Source of the DNA: Porifericola rhodea
GTDB taxonomy: Bacteria > Bacteroidota > Bacteroidia > Cytophagales > Cyclobacteriaceae
Reading direction: 5' to 3'
NCBI RefSeq assembly: GCF_030506305.1
Contig: NZ_CP119421.1
Coordinates: 736,354 to 800,353 of the forward strand
DNA length: 64,000 bases
Part shown: piece by piece, positions 1 to 7,985 of the stretch
How the letters are laid out: the number at the start of each line of letters is the position of its first letter
Position numbering within the stretch: the stretch's first letter is position 1
Notes under the pieces: generated by a model
Database searches by the model: none
What the model was told of the DNA's origin: nothing
Seen by the model: only the letters and a program-made list of their open reading frames with translations
Made by a program: the position numbers and the translations under genes

Positions 1-1627
1 TTACCTGTATAGGCTTAGCTTTCTGCTCAGCAAATACATGCACATCGCCTTCTACCTCTACATATACAGGAGGAGTAATAATAAAGGGGCGGTAAGTTTC
101 GCCACTTCTGGCGTCATTTCTTTTATAAACTACCGGTACGTTTAGGTTTAGCGGCTTACCATTGACACTCAGCTCAAAACTAGCCTCTACCGCCGCAGGA
201 GTGTCGTCAAGTCCTATAAGTTGTTGCTCATCTACAGTAAAGCTAAATCCATCGTGTGGCTGACGTAACCAGTAGGGACCAGAGTAAGGCATATCTTCCG
301 GGATGAGTACCTTTGTACTATAGCCAAAATTTTCATTGTTGGCTAAAGTTACATTCAGGCTTGTATCCTGACCAATACTGCCCAGCTTTACATTTTTTAG
401 CTTTACTTCTATCGCAGAACGGTTAATAGCTTCTACGTTAAGTACTACCGAATCACCAGGAGTAGTGGAATATTCTGCAATGCCGGAGCGAGTATTTGAT
501 CTGAAACTACGAGTTAGCACGTTGGTACCGCTACGTACTTCCAGATACAAACCCAGACAAGCTTTTATCACTTTGTCCAGTTCCTTGCGTTTTACCTCTT
601 TCCAGTAGCCGTCATCTAATTGGTTAAGAGCTTCAGACGCTTCCATAAGTTTGGGAACGATAGCCGAGGGGTTTTCTGGCCGAAAAGCTGTATATGCCTG
701 CCCCAGTAGCATGCCAATTTTTTCTCCCCCTTTTACTCGGCTCCAACTGGTGTTGATATCGTCAAAAAGCTCGTCTTCTGCCATCTTGCCTTTTACATGG
801 CGAAAATACTCTATATTTTTCCCCCTGCTTCCGGTAGCCCCAAAGCCCTGACTTTGGTGCTTACTACGACTTTCTGCGGCTATTTCAGTGACTGACTTAC
901 CCAGCAGTGTGTTGTAGACACCCAAATCCAGGCTGAGAATAGAGTCATTATTTATACTAATTTTGTCTATGTCTTCTGTAAACCAGCTGGTTTCGTTAAG
1001 CACCAGTCGGGTTGGCTGCCATACGTCTACATAGGTTAGTTGCTCAGGAAAAGCCTCAGGATTACCAGCCAGATCAAATGCTTCGGCAGCCAAAAGCGCG
1101 GAGGTAGTGTGGTGCCCATGCCCGGCACGTTTGTCTGGAGGAAAACGGGTAATCATTACATCGGGCTGAAATTTACGCAGCACCCATACCACATCAGACA
1201 GTATTTTGTCTTTGTCCCACAGTTGAAGGGTTTCGTCTGCCGTTTTAGAATACCCAAAGTCAATAGCACGGGTAAAAAATTGTTTGCTGCCGTCTACACT
1301 TCTTGCTTGTATTAGCTCCTGAGAGCGCAGTACACCTAGCTTTTCCCTAATTTCAGAGCCGATCAGGTTTTGTCCACCATCACCCCGGGTGAGAGCCAGG
1401 TAGCCGGTATTCATGAGTTTTGTTTGAGAGAGGTATCCAATAACCACCTGATTTTCATCGTCTGGGTGAGCCGCTATGTAGAGGGCGCTTCCCAACGTAT
1501 TCAGCTTTTTAAGTGCCAGCTGAATTTCTGCGGCAGAAAGTTTTTGTGGAGCCTGAGCCAAAACTACAATCTGACTAAAAACAAAAGCAAGTGTTGCCAG
1601 AATGCGGCATAAGTACCGTCTATTCAT
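1..1627 (-). CDS. PIG-L/LmbE family deacetylase, C-terminus cut by the window edge
   Basis: The frame is open from an ATG at 1627 down to base 1 with no stop, so at least 542 residues are present and the 3' end lies outside the window. The N-terminus is a signal peptide ending near an AQA site. The PIG-L zinc motif AAHPDDEN follows at about residues 53-60, with downstream GDGGQN and GHGHH segments that fit the remaining metal and active-site loops. PIG-L enzymes remove acetyl groups from N-acetylglucosamine-type substrates. The long C-terminal part looks like beta-rich modules (from about residue 370) and has no clear assignment. This matches the long secreted Bacteroidota PIG-L proteins. The substrate is unknown. 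A second PIG-L domain occurs in the NagB fusion about 3 kb away. Confidence 0.85.
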   Translation of the reverse strand, partial: MNRRYLCRILATLAFVFSQIVVLAQAPQKLSAAEIQLALKKLNTLGSALYIAAHPDDENQVVIGYLSQTKLMNTGYLALTRGDGGQNLIGSEIREKLGVLRSQELIQARSVDGSKQFFTRAIDFGYSKTADETLQLWDKDKILSDVVWVLRKFQPDVMITRFPPDKRAGHGHHTTSALLAAEAFDLAGNPEAFPEQLTYVDVWQPTRLVLNETSWFTEDIDKISINNDSILSLDLGVYNTLLGKSVTEIAAESRSKHQSQGFGATGSRGKNIEYFRHVKGKMAEDELFDDINTSWSRVKGGEKIGMLLGQAYTAFRPENPSAIVPKLMEASEALNQLDDGYWKEVKRKELDKVIKACLGLYLEVRSGTNVLTRSFRSNTRSGIAEYSTTPGDSVVLNVEAINRSAIEVKLKNVKLGSIGQDTSLNVTLANNENFGYSTKVLIPEDMPYSGPYWLRQPHDGFSFTVDEQQLIGLDDTPAAVEASFELSVNGKPLNLNVPVVYKRNDARSGETYRPFIITPPVYVEVEGDVHVFAEQKAKPIQV

Positions 1628-1967
1628 ACAAAAAATTATTTGCGAGTTTGGGATATTAACAAATTTAATAATTAATAGCGTAAGAGAAATTCATCCTCTC
1701 CAAGATTGACAGAATACGCTTTTTTTTAGTAATTGCGCCTTCTTAAAACACAAAAAGAGTAAAAGCATAATTTTTCTTATTCAGACTATGGTTTATGATG
1801 GATTATTTGCAAGTTATCCCACGTGCATAAGTATGCCTTACAAAACTGCAAACTTTCAAAAAACATACATCCACACTGTATAAGGGAACTTCTCTATGCC
1901 TTTCCTCCTTTCACAACGAATATTCTTTATAACACTGTTTTTAATGCGCTAAATTTTCAGCGATATT
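1628..1967. other. Intergenic region between divergent genes
   Basis: This 340-base AT-rich stretch separates the PIG-L gene (minus) from a 66-residue gene (plus). It must hold both promoters, but I see no confident promoter element, hairpin terminator or RNA gene. A 61-codon open frame at 1823-2008 overlaps the next gene in another frame and shows no coding character. Confidence 0.5.
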
Positions 1968-2168
1968 ATGACTGTTTTTGTAAACGAAGAACCGCTACGC
2001 TTATTTAGAGGAGCCAATATTGGGGATGCTGTTATGAAATACTCAGAGGCTATCTTTAGAGATATACTATCCAGAAGGAAGGTAGTTACTGATAATCAGG
2101 GGCGTCCACTACAACTTCAGGGCAATATAAACGATGGCGACCACTATAAGGTAGTAGCTAAAATGTAA
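1968..2168 (+). CDS. Small conserved-looking protein, possible beta-grasp (ThiS/MoaD-like) fold
   Basis: A 66-residue protein that I cannot assign to a named family. It begins MTVFVNEEPLRLFRGANIGD and ends in a GDHYKVVAKM strand. The order beta strand, hairpin, helix (DAVMKYSEAIF) and a final strand after an NDGD turn resembles small beta-grasp sulfur-carrier-like proteins. However, it lacks the C-terminal Gly-Gly needed for thiocarboxylate formation, so it would not be a functional ThiS or MoaD. The next gene starts 14 bases downstream on the same strand, suggesting co-transcription with a membrane protein. The fold proposal is inference from pattern only. Confidence 0.6.
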   Translation: MTVFVNEEPLRLFRGANIGDAVMKYSEAIFRDILSRRKVVTDNQGRPLQLQGNINDGDHYKVVAKM

Positions 2169-2182
2169 AAGATCAGAGGCAT

Positions 2183-2749
2183 ATGATAAAGAGACAAACA
2201 GAGTGGCTCATACGTATTTCGGGCGGAGTGCTACTTATTTTTGCGCTCTTTAAACTATACATCAGACCCCTGACTCACAGCTATCATGATGCCTTTCTAT
2301 TTACCCATTTGCAGATAGTACTATGGCTTATGCTAGCACTCATAATGGCGCTTATTGTGAGTAGCTTTAGCTCCCTGCGCGCAAAATGGTTAATGGCACT
2401 TATCGCCTTCCTTATGCTTGCGCCTTATGCTTTGGTACACCAGCCCCTAACTCAAAAAGCCGAATCTTACTTTTTTAGGCAAAGATATGATTTGCTGGAG
2501 CAGCTTAACTCGCAGCTTTTGGACAGCAAAATCAGAAAAGAACAACTGTATGATCAGCTGGCTGCTATGGACATCAGGAACTACGAAATAGGGACAAACT
2601 ACATTGCGTACTGGGTAGACCGCATGCCAGAGCAGCGCGACGGCTTTATCTTTATACTGGAAGGCGAGCCTCCGGCACAGGTATTTGGTTATCCGGTAAA
2701 TCAGCTAAGCGAAATTCACCCGCAATGGTTTAGCTTCACCTCCGGCTGA
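2183..2749 (+). CDS. Hypothetical membrane protein with three predicted transmembrane segments
   Basis: 188 residues, family not recognised. Hydrophobic segments lie near residues 12-27, 43-62 and 69-87. They are followed by a charged helical stretch (about 90-135, with a possible short coiled coil around EQLNSQLLDSKIRKEQLYDQL) and a soluble C-terminal domain ending at residue 188. It starts 14 bases after the 66-residue gene and probably shares its transcript. The topology suggests a small integral membrane protein with a soluble tail. No catalytic motif is visible. Confidence 0.65.
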   Translation: MIKRQTEWLIRISGGVLLIFALFKLYIRPLTHSYHDAFLFTHLQIVLWLMLALIMALIVSSFSSLRAKWLMALIAFLMLAPYALVHQPLTQKAESYFFRQRYDLLEQLNSQLLDSKIRKEQLYDQLAAMDIRNYEIGTNYIAYWVDRMPEQRDGFIFILEGEPPAQVFGYPVNQLSEIHPQWFSFTSG

Positions 2750-2897
2750 TTTAATACACTTTTATTTTTTATTTTTAATCCTTGGCAAAATATTTAATTT
2801 GCCTCTTTAATAGCATAGTGTACGTACACAAAAGATACTCAGTAGGGTATATTTTAGATTTTAATTATCGTTTTTACTACTTTACATTTTCTTCAAC

Positions 2898-3563
2898 ATG
2901 AAAAAGACCACCTATTTTGCTTTTGCACTTGCCGCTGCCATGTATGCCTGCCAGCCTTCAGGATCAGAAAACACAACTCAATCTGAAACTGAGACCGAAG
3001 CAGTAGCTACTACTACCCAGGAAGCTAAGTTTGAGCCCATCTTCAATGGCGAGTCGCTTGACGGATGGAAGATCCACGGTACTGAAAAATGGTATGTGGA
3101 AGATGGACAAATCATTTGCGAAAGTGGTCCTGATGCTGCTTACGGGTATTTGGCTACCGACAAATCATACAAAGATTTTATTCTTGAACTGGAGTTTAAA
3201 CAAGAGGCTGATGGAAATAGCGGAGTTTTCTTCCGCTCGTCTTTAGACGGCACCAAAATTACCGGTTGGCAGGTAGAAGTAGCCCCTCCTAACCATGACA
3301 CCGGGGGTATTTATGAGTCTTACGGTAGAGGCTGGCTAGAGCAGATTCCCGAAGAAAAAGAAGACATACTAAAAATGGGCGAATGGAATAAAATGCGTAT
3401 TGAGGTAGTCGGAGACAAAGTAAGCACATACCTGAACGGAGAAGAAATGGTAGTGTTGGAAGATGAAAAAATAGGTCAGGCTGAAGGTTCTATAGCCCTA
3501 CAGATACACGATGGGGGTGGAATTAAAGTACGCTGGAGAGACTTACAGGTAAAAGAACTATAA
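2898..3563 (+). CDS. DUF1080 (3-keto-disaccharide hydrolase fold) lipoprotein
   Basis: 221 residues. A lipoprotein signal peptide ends in a lipobox with the acylated Cys at residue 18 (AMYAC). A low-complexity Thr/Glu linker follows, then a single DUF1080 domain from about residue 46. Typical features are the FNGESLDGW opening, an NSGVFFRS segment and a C-terminal IALQIHDGGGIKVRWRDLQVKEL end. DUF1080 has a concanavalin-like jelly-roll fold. Some members hydrolyse 3-keto-glycosides, and in Bacteroidota they are usually exported and linked to carbohydrate use. No oxidoreductase partner is adjacent, so the substrate is open. A hairpin terminator follows immediately. Confidence 0.85.
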   Translation: MKKTTYFAFALAAAMYACQPSGSENTTQSETETEAVATTTQEAKFEPIFNGESLDGWKIHGTEKWYVEDGQIICESGPDAAYGYLATDKSYKDFILELEFKQEADGNSGVFFRSSLDGTKITGWQVEVAPPNHDTGGIYESYGRGWLEQIPEEKEDILKMGEWNKMRIEVVGDKVSTYLNGEEMVVLEDEKIGQAEGSIALQIHDGGGIKVRWRDLQVKEL

Positions 3564-3572
3564 ACTATAATT

Positions 3573-3607
3573 ACCCGAAGGGCTCCCGGCTTTTCGGGTA
3601 TTTTTTT
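3573..3607 (+). terminator. Rho-independent terminator after the DUF1080 gene
   Basis: A 7-base stem ACCCGAA/TTCGGGT is followed directly by a run of seven T. It begins 9 bases after the DUF1080 stop codon. Confidence 0.85.
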
Positions 3608-3926
3608 GCTTACTTAAAGGTGTAAAATTAACTTACTATAAGGCCAACGTGCGGATAAAAATCAAAAAGTATGGTAACGTTACCGAGTTTTTTTAAAGCT
3701 AACGATATTCATAATTATTCTGAACATTGTAATATTAATGATATTTATTCATACAATTAGCTTTTTCACAGTTTAATATACTGATAATATAATTTATTCA
3801 GAATAATATTTTAACGATACCTTCAAATCTATTTATAAGTTAATAGCTGATTCTTACTGTTCTATGCCACTTTATCAAAAAAAAGTAGCTAATTTTACAA
3901 TTCACTCAATCTAATCGATCAGAAAA
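3608..3926 (+). promoter_or_regulatory. Upstream region of the nagB fusion gene with a perfect palindrome
   Basis: A 319-base AT-rich leader before the NagB fusion gene. At 3673-3684 it contains the perfect 12-bp palindrome GGTAACGTTACC with a central CpG, the general form of LacI/GalR-family operators. It lies about 240 bases upstream of the start codon. No LacI-family gene is in the window. Operator function is inference; the palindrome itself is directly visible. Confidence 0.5.
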
Positions 3927-5840
3927 ATGGACCAAGCTACTGCATTAGAAAAGCAATTTGAGAAAATTCCTACAAGCATTTTTGACGATTCAGAGACTGC
4001 TTCCAAGGAAATTGCCAAAACCATCCGCGACCTGATTGTAGAAAAACAAAATCAAGGTAAAAACGCGGTTTTAGGTTTAGCTACCGGCTCTTCACCAACC
4101 CGAGTGTACGAAGAACTGGTAAGAATGCATCAGGAAGAAGGCCTGAGCTTTAAAAATGTCATTACTTTTAACCTGGATGAATACTATCCTATAGAGCCCG
4201 ACAAGCTACAGAGCTATGTTCGCTTTATGAAAGAGTACCTCTTTGATCATGTGGATATTGACCCCGCAAACTACAATATCCCTGACGGTACTGTGCCTAT
4301 TGAGAAGATCAGCGAATACTGCGTGGCTTACGAAAACAAAATTAAAGAAGCCGGCGGAATTGACATCCAACTCTTAGGAATCGGAGGTACAGGCCATATT
4401 GGTTTCAACGAGCCCGGGTCTAGAGAAATGTCTCGTACCCGCCTTATTACCCTGGATAAAATTACCCGTACAGCTGCTGCCAGTGACTTCTTTGGCGAAG
4501 AGTTTGTACCTCGCCGTGCTATCACTATGGGAGTACAAACCATTATGGAAGCACGCCAGATCATTCTGATGGCCTGGGGTGAAGGTAAAGCTTCTGTAAT
4601 CAAAAAAGCTGTTGAAGGCCCTATTACTGATCAGATTCCTGCTACTTTTCTACAGGAACATACTAATGCTCAGATCATAATTGACGAAGCGGCTGGCGCT
4701 GAGCTTACCCGCGTTAAAACACCTTGGCTAGTAGGCCCTTGCCACTGGGATCAGAAACTGACTCGTAAGGCAGTTGTATGGCTTTGCAACACCGTTGAAA
4801 AGCCTGTACTTAAGCTTACTCCTGAAGATTACAATGAGAATGGTATGAGTGATCTCATTGCTGATCATGGTCCTGCTTACGACATCAATATTCGTATTTT
4901 CAACGAGCTACAGCATACTATTACCGGATGGCCCGGTGGTAAACCCAATGCCGACGATAGCCAGCGCCCAGAGAGAGCACTTCCCTTCCCTAAGCGTGTG
5001 CTTATATTCAGCCCGCACCCTGATGATGATGTAATCTCTATGGGGGGTACACTACTTCGTCTCGTAGACCAGGGGCACGATGTACACGTGGCTTACCAGA
5101 CCTCTGGTAACATCGCTGTTTTTGATGATGACGCACTTCGTTTTGCAGACTTCGTAAAAGACTTCAAGGAAACTTTTGATATTCAGGACGACAAAATCAA
5201 TACCTTGTTTGATGAGGTGTTTAAAGCTACAGAGAGTAAACTTCCTGGTGAAGTAGATCCTCGTCCGGTACAGCTTATCAAAGGGATGATTCGTCGTGGT
5301 GAGGCTAAAGCTGCCTGCCGCTATTGTGGTATTCCTGAAGAGAACTACTACTTCATGGATATGCCATTCTACGAAACTGGTAAGGTTCGTAAAAACCCTC
5401 TGGGTGAAGAAGATATTCAGATAACAGTAGACCTGCTCAGAAAAGTAAAGCCTCATCAGATTTATGCTGCAGGTGACCTTTCTGATCCTCATGGAACACA
5501 CAGAGTTTGCTTAAGCGCTATTATGCAGGCAGTAGAGCGTCTAAAAGACGAAGATTGGATGAAAGACTGCTATGTATGGTTATACCGTGGTGCATGGCAG
5601 GAGTGGGATATTGACCAGATAGAAATGGCCGTTCCTATCAGCCCGGTAGAATTAATGAGAAAGCGTCGTGCTGTATTTAAGCACCAGTCTCAAAAAGATC
5701 GTCCTCTTTTCCCCGGCTCAGACCCCAGAGAGTTCTGGCAGCGTGCTGAAGACCGTAATCAGGGTACTGCCGAAGCTTATGACAAATTAGGCCTGGCAGA
5801 GTACGAAGCTATGGAAGCTTTTGTGAGATACCACTTCTAA
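3927..5840 (+). CDS. nagB: Glucosamine-6-phosphate deaminase fused to a PIG-L deacetylase-like domain
   Basis: 637 residues in two parts. Residues ~15-280 are a NagB domain (glucosamine-6-phosphate to fructose-6-phosphate plus ammonia). They show the phosphate loop LATGSSPTRVYEEL, the catalytic Asp84 in NLDEYYP, and GGTGHIGFNEPGS with His157 and Glu162. The position of E. coli Asp141 is Thr155. Residues ~355-637 are a PIG-L domain with SPHPDDDVISMGG near residue 362 and a downstream DPHGTH segment. The architecture suggests one cytoplasmic polypeptide that could both deacetylate and deaminate amino-sugar phosphates, though the second activity is unproven. This long form is seen in Bacteroidota. 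The gene stands alone between a candidate operator and a terminator. Confidence 0.9.
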   Translation: MDQATALEKQFEKIPTSIFDDSETASKEIAKTIRDLIVEKQNQGKNAVLGLATGSSPTRVYEELVRMHQEEGLSFKNVITFNLDEYYPIEPDKLQSYVRFMKEYLFDHVDIDPANYNIPDGTVPIEKISEYCVAYENKIKEAGGIDIQLLGIGGTGHIGFNEPGSREMSRTRLITLDKITRTAAASDFFGEEFVPRRAITMGVQTIMEARQIILMAWGEGKASVIKKAVEGPITDQIPATFLQEHTNAQIIIDEAAGAELTRVKTPWLVGPCHWDQKLTRKAVVWLCNTVEKPVLKLTPEDYNENGMSDLIADHGPAYDINIRIFNELQHTITGWPGGKPNADDSQRPERALPFPKRVLIFSPHPDDDVISMGGTLLRLVDQGHDVHVAYQTSGNIAVFDDDALRFADFVKDFKETFDIQDDKINTLFDEVFKATESKLPGEVDPRPVQLIKGMIRRGEAKAACRYCGIPEENYYFMDMPFYETGKVRKNPLGEEDIQITVDLLRKVKPHQIYAAGDLSDPHGTHRVCLSAIMQAVERLKDEDWMKDCYVWLYRGAWQEWDIDQIEMAVPISPVELMRKRRAVFKHQSQKDRPLFPGSDPREFWQRAEDRNQGTAEAYDKLGLAEYEAMEAFVRYHF

Positions 5841-5863
5841 AAGCAGTTTATACATAAAAATTT

Positions 5864-5890
5864 AGGGTAGCTTAACGGCTACCCTTTTTT
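5864..5890 (+). terminator. Rho-independent terminator after the nagB fusion
   Basis: Stem GGGTAGC/GCTACCC with a six-base loop, followed by six T. It begins 24 bases after the stop codon and separates nagB from the convergent glyoxalase-family gene. Confidence 0.85.
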
Positions 5891-5915
5891 GTGCTCCTTA
5901 GTTTTTTTTCTCTCC

Positions 5916-6305
5916 CTAGCGCTCGTAAAGCTCCAGCGGTAGGCCATCAGGGTCAGCAAAAAAAGTAAAACGTTTGCCAGTATGCTCATCCGTTCTGATA
6001 GTCTCACATTGCACTCCCTTTACCTCAAGGTCTTTTACCACAGCTTCCAGCTGGTCTACTTCAAAAGCCAGATGCCTAAGCCCCAAAGCTTCTGGACGAC
6101 TAGTCCTGGGTGGAGGTTCAGGAAAAGAAAATAGTTCAACAATATATTCTCCATGCAATGCTAAATCCAGTTTGTAGGATTGCCTGGCTTCACGATATAC
6201 TTCCCGGATTACTTCCAGCCCAAGCACTTCGGTATAAAAATGTTTGGACTGCTCGTAGTTGGAGCAAATTATAGCGATATGATGTATTTTTTTCAGATAA
6301 CTCAT
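5916..6305 (-). CDS. gloA2: VOC-family (glyoxalase fold) protein, GloA2/YaeR type
   Basis: 129 residues forming one vicinal-oxygen-chelate domain. It opens IHHIAIICSNYEQSKHFYTE, has the GLRHLAFEVD repeat start at the middle and the FFADPDGLPLELYE end. His and Glu at the usual metal positions are present (HHIA, YIVELF, RHLAFEV, PLELYE). Sequence and length match the YaeR/GloA2 subgroup, a metal-dependent lyase-like family whose substrate is not firmly known. It lies just downstream of the desaturase terminator, so it probably has its own promoter or depends on read-through. Confidence 0.82.
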   Translation of the reverse strand: MSYLKKIHHIAIICSNYEQSKHFYTEVLGLEVIREVYREARQSYKLDLALHGEYIVELFSFPEPPPRTSRPEALGLRHLAFEVDQLEAVVKDLEVKGVQCETIRTDEHTGKRFTFFADPDGLPLELYER

Positions 6306-6310
6306 AATAA

Positions 6311-6352
6311 TAAAAAAGCCTGATGCTCCTCAATTATAGGGAACATCAGGCT
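6311..6352 (-). terminator. Rho-independent terminator after the desaturase gene
   Basis: On the minus strand a 9-base perfect stem AGCCTGATG/CATCAGGCT is followed by a run of six T. It sits between the desaturase stop and the start of the gloA2-like gene. Confidence 0.82.
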
Positions 6353-6378
6353 ATACTCTAAATATTAGTATAAAATAT

Positions 6379-7149
6379 TTAAGCTGCTTTTTGGGTCGCT
6401 TTAATTTTCACTTCTTTTCTCTTGTTCAGACTAATTACTCCAAGCTTATCCAGCATAACGATAACCAGATAAGTGGGGTCAATCTCATGCCAGCGAAACC
6501 CTCCGAAGTTAGCTCTGGATCCGTGTTTATGATGATTGTTATGATAGCTCTCTCCCATCATTAGAAAGTCTACCGGCAAAAAGTTTTTAGAAGTATCGCT
6601 CACCTTAAAGTTTACATAGCCATACTTGTGGGCAAACCAGTTAATAATCGCTCCATGTACAGGCGACATCAGAAACTGGATAGGCAACAACAACCAAAGC
6701 CACCAAACTGTAGCGAACTCCATATAAATAAGTACATAGATAGTGCCCCAGAACAGGCGTGATACCCATGAGCGGGCAAATTTATCAAATACGTCCCAGC
6801 GAGGTACTCCTTTAGTAAATCTTTCTTCTACCTCAAATTTACCATTGCAGATGGCAGAGTAAATGGTTTTAGTTTTCCACATCATCTTCCAGATAGTCTC
6901 ATCATACTTGGGAGAATGTGGATCATCGGGCGTATCCGCATAGGCATGGTGCATACGATGCATGACGCCATAGCCATAAGCACTTAAATAGTTAGAGCCC
7001 TGAAATATCCAGGTCAATACGAAGAATACTTTTTCAGCTGTTTTAGACATGGTAAAAGCCTTATGAGCTGCATACCTATGTAAGAAGAAGGTTTGAAAGA
7101 ACAGGGATAAATACCAATGGGCTACAAAAAAAGCGAGTATTACGTACAT
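6379..7149 (-). CDS. Fatty acid (acyl-CoA/acyl-lipid) delta-9-type desaturase
   Basis: 256 residues of an integral membrane di-iron desaturase. The three histidine boxes are visible: HRYAAH (residues 24-29), HRMHH (64-68) and YHNNHH (about 202-207). Hydrophobic helices flank them. The family inserts a cis double bond into membrane acyl chains using O2 and an electron donor, maintaining membrane fluidity. The protein is shorter than typical 300-residue desaturases because it starts almost at the first histidine box, but all boxes are intact. It forms a single-gene unit with its own terminator. Confidence 0.88.
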   Translation of the reverse strand: MYVILAFFVAHWYLSLFFQTFFLHRYAAHKAFTMSKTAEKVFFVLTWIFQGSNYLSAYGYGVMHRMHHAYADTPDDPHSPKYDETIWKMMWKTKTIYSAICNGKFEVEERFTKGVPRWDVFDKFARSWVSRLFWGTIYVLIYMEFATVWWLWLLLPIQFLMSPVHGAIINWFAHKYGYVNFKVSDTSKNFLPVDFLMMGESYHNNHHKHGSRANFGGFRWHEIDPTYLVIVMLDKLGVISLNKRKEVKIKATQKAA

Positions 7150-7258
7150 AAGCTTTGGTTATAATAAAATACGATTGCAGAAATTCTCTGTAAAGAGGAA
7201 CTCCTTTTTTTAATAGACAAGTGAGAATATGAGATGTGACAGAAGTGAAAAGTTTTTT

Positions 7259-7879
7259 TTACTTTTTTGGAAGGGTAAGCTTATTTACCTCCTGAGAAAC
7301 CTGACTTACAAGCTCGGTTAGCTGACCAAAGTTGCAGGCTTTTTTAAAGCTCTCCAGTAATTGTAAGGGTTGCGTATCGTTTGGCGCTTTTTTCTTAGTC
7401 TCCTGATGTAGCTTCTCTTTAGCACGAGAAAATAGCTGACGACAGTTTTCTTTCTTTTTGCCGAAAATTTCCTGCAAATCTTCGTACTCAAACTCAAAGA
7501 CTTCCCGTAAAAGATAAATTCCCTTTTCTACAGGCTCAAGCTTTTTGTGCAGAAGCCCCAGCGCTTCAGAGAGTTCATTCTCCAGATCAAAGCGTGGTAG
7601 CTCAAAATCACGGTACTTTTCAAGTAAATCAGTTTGTTTGAGCTGACTGAAATATTCGCTTTTCTTTTTTCGGAAAGAGTTCAGGTGATTGATGCAGTTG
7701 TTGGTAAGCGTACGGATCAGATAAGCTTTTGTATTCTCTACCTTCTCATGGTCTATAGTTAGCCATTTTACAAAAGTGTCCTGCACAATGTCTTCTGCAT
7801 CTTGTAGAGAGCCTACCATGCGCAAAGCTATGCCCTGCAAAAGCGGCTGATAAAGAGATATGGTCTGAGCGTGAGTCAA
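7259..7879 (-). CDS. ECF-type RNA polymerase sigma factor
   Basis: 206 residues. Region 2 is clear (ALRMVGSLQDAEDIVQDTFV, then WLTIDHEKVENTKAYLIRTL), and region 4 covers about residues 105-160 with the helix-turn-helix around YEDLQEIFGKKKENCRQLFSRAKEKL. A short C-terminal tail of about 45 residues extends beyond sigma region 4 and resembles the start of a SigJ-type extension, but no SnoaL-like domain is present. The start codon is TTG, because the upstream frame meets a stop before any ATG. No anti-sigma factor gene lies beside it, so its signal is unknown. Confidence 0.85.
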   Translation of the reverse strand: MTHAQTISLYQPLLQGIALRMVGSLQDAEDIVQDTFVKWLTIDHEKVENTKAYLIRTLTNNCINHLNSFRKKKSEYFSQLKQTDLLEKYRDFELPRFDLENELSEALGLLHKKLEPVEKGIYLLREVFEFEYEDLQEIFGKKKENCRQLFSRAKEKLHQETKKKAPNDTQPLQLLESFKKACNFGQLTELVSQVSQEVNKLTLPKK

Positions 7880-7985
7880 ATGTTCTTTAAGCTACAAATT
7901 TTAATCCATCTGTATCAGTAACAAAGATAAAGATTGGAAGTTAGTAGCAAAACTTTATCCTAGAAGAAAAAGTAAGGTTTTAAGC

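Noticed and set aside
1823-2008. 61-codon frame before the 66-residue gene
   Set aside because: Overlaps a better supported gene in another frame and has no coding character.
5052-5501. 149-codon minus-strand frame opposite the PIG-L half of the nagB fusion
   Set aside because: Antisense to a well-supported gene, with no domain and no promoter.
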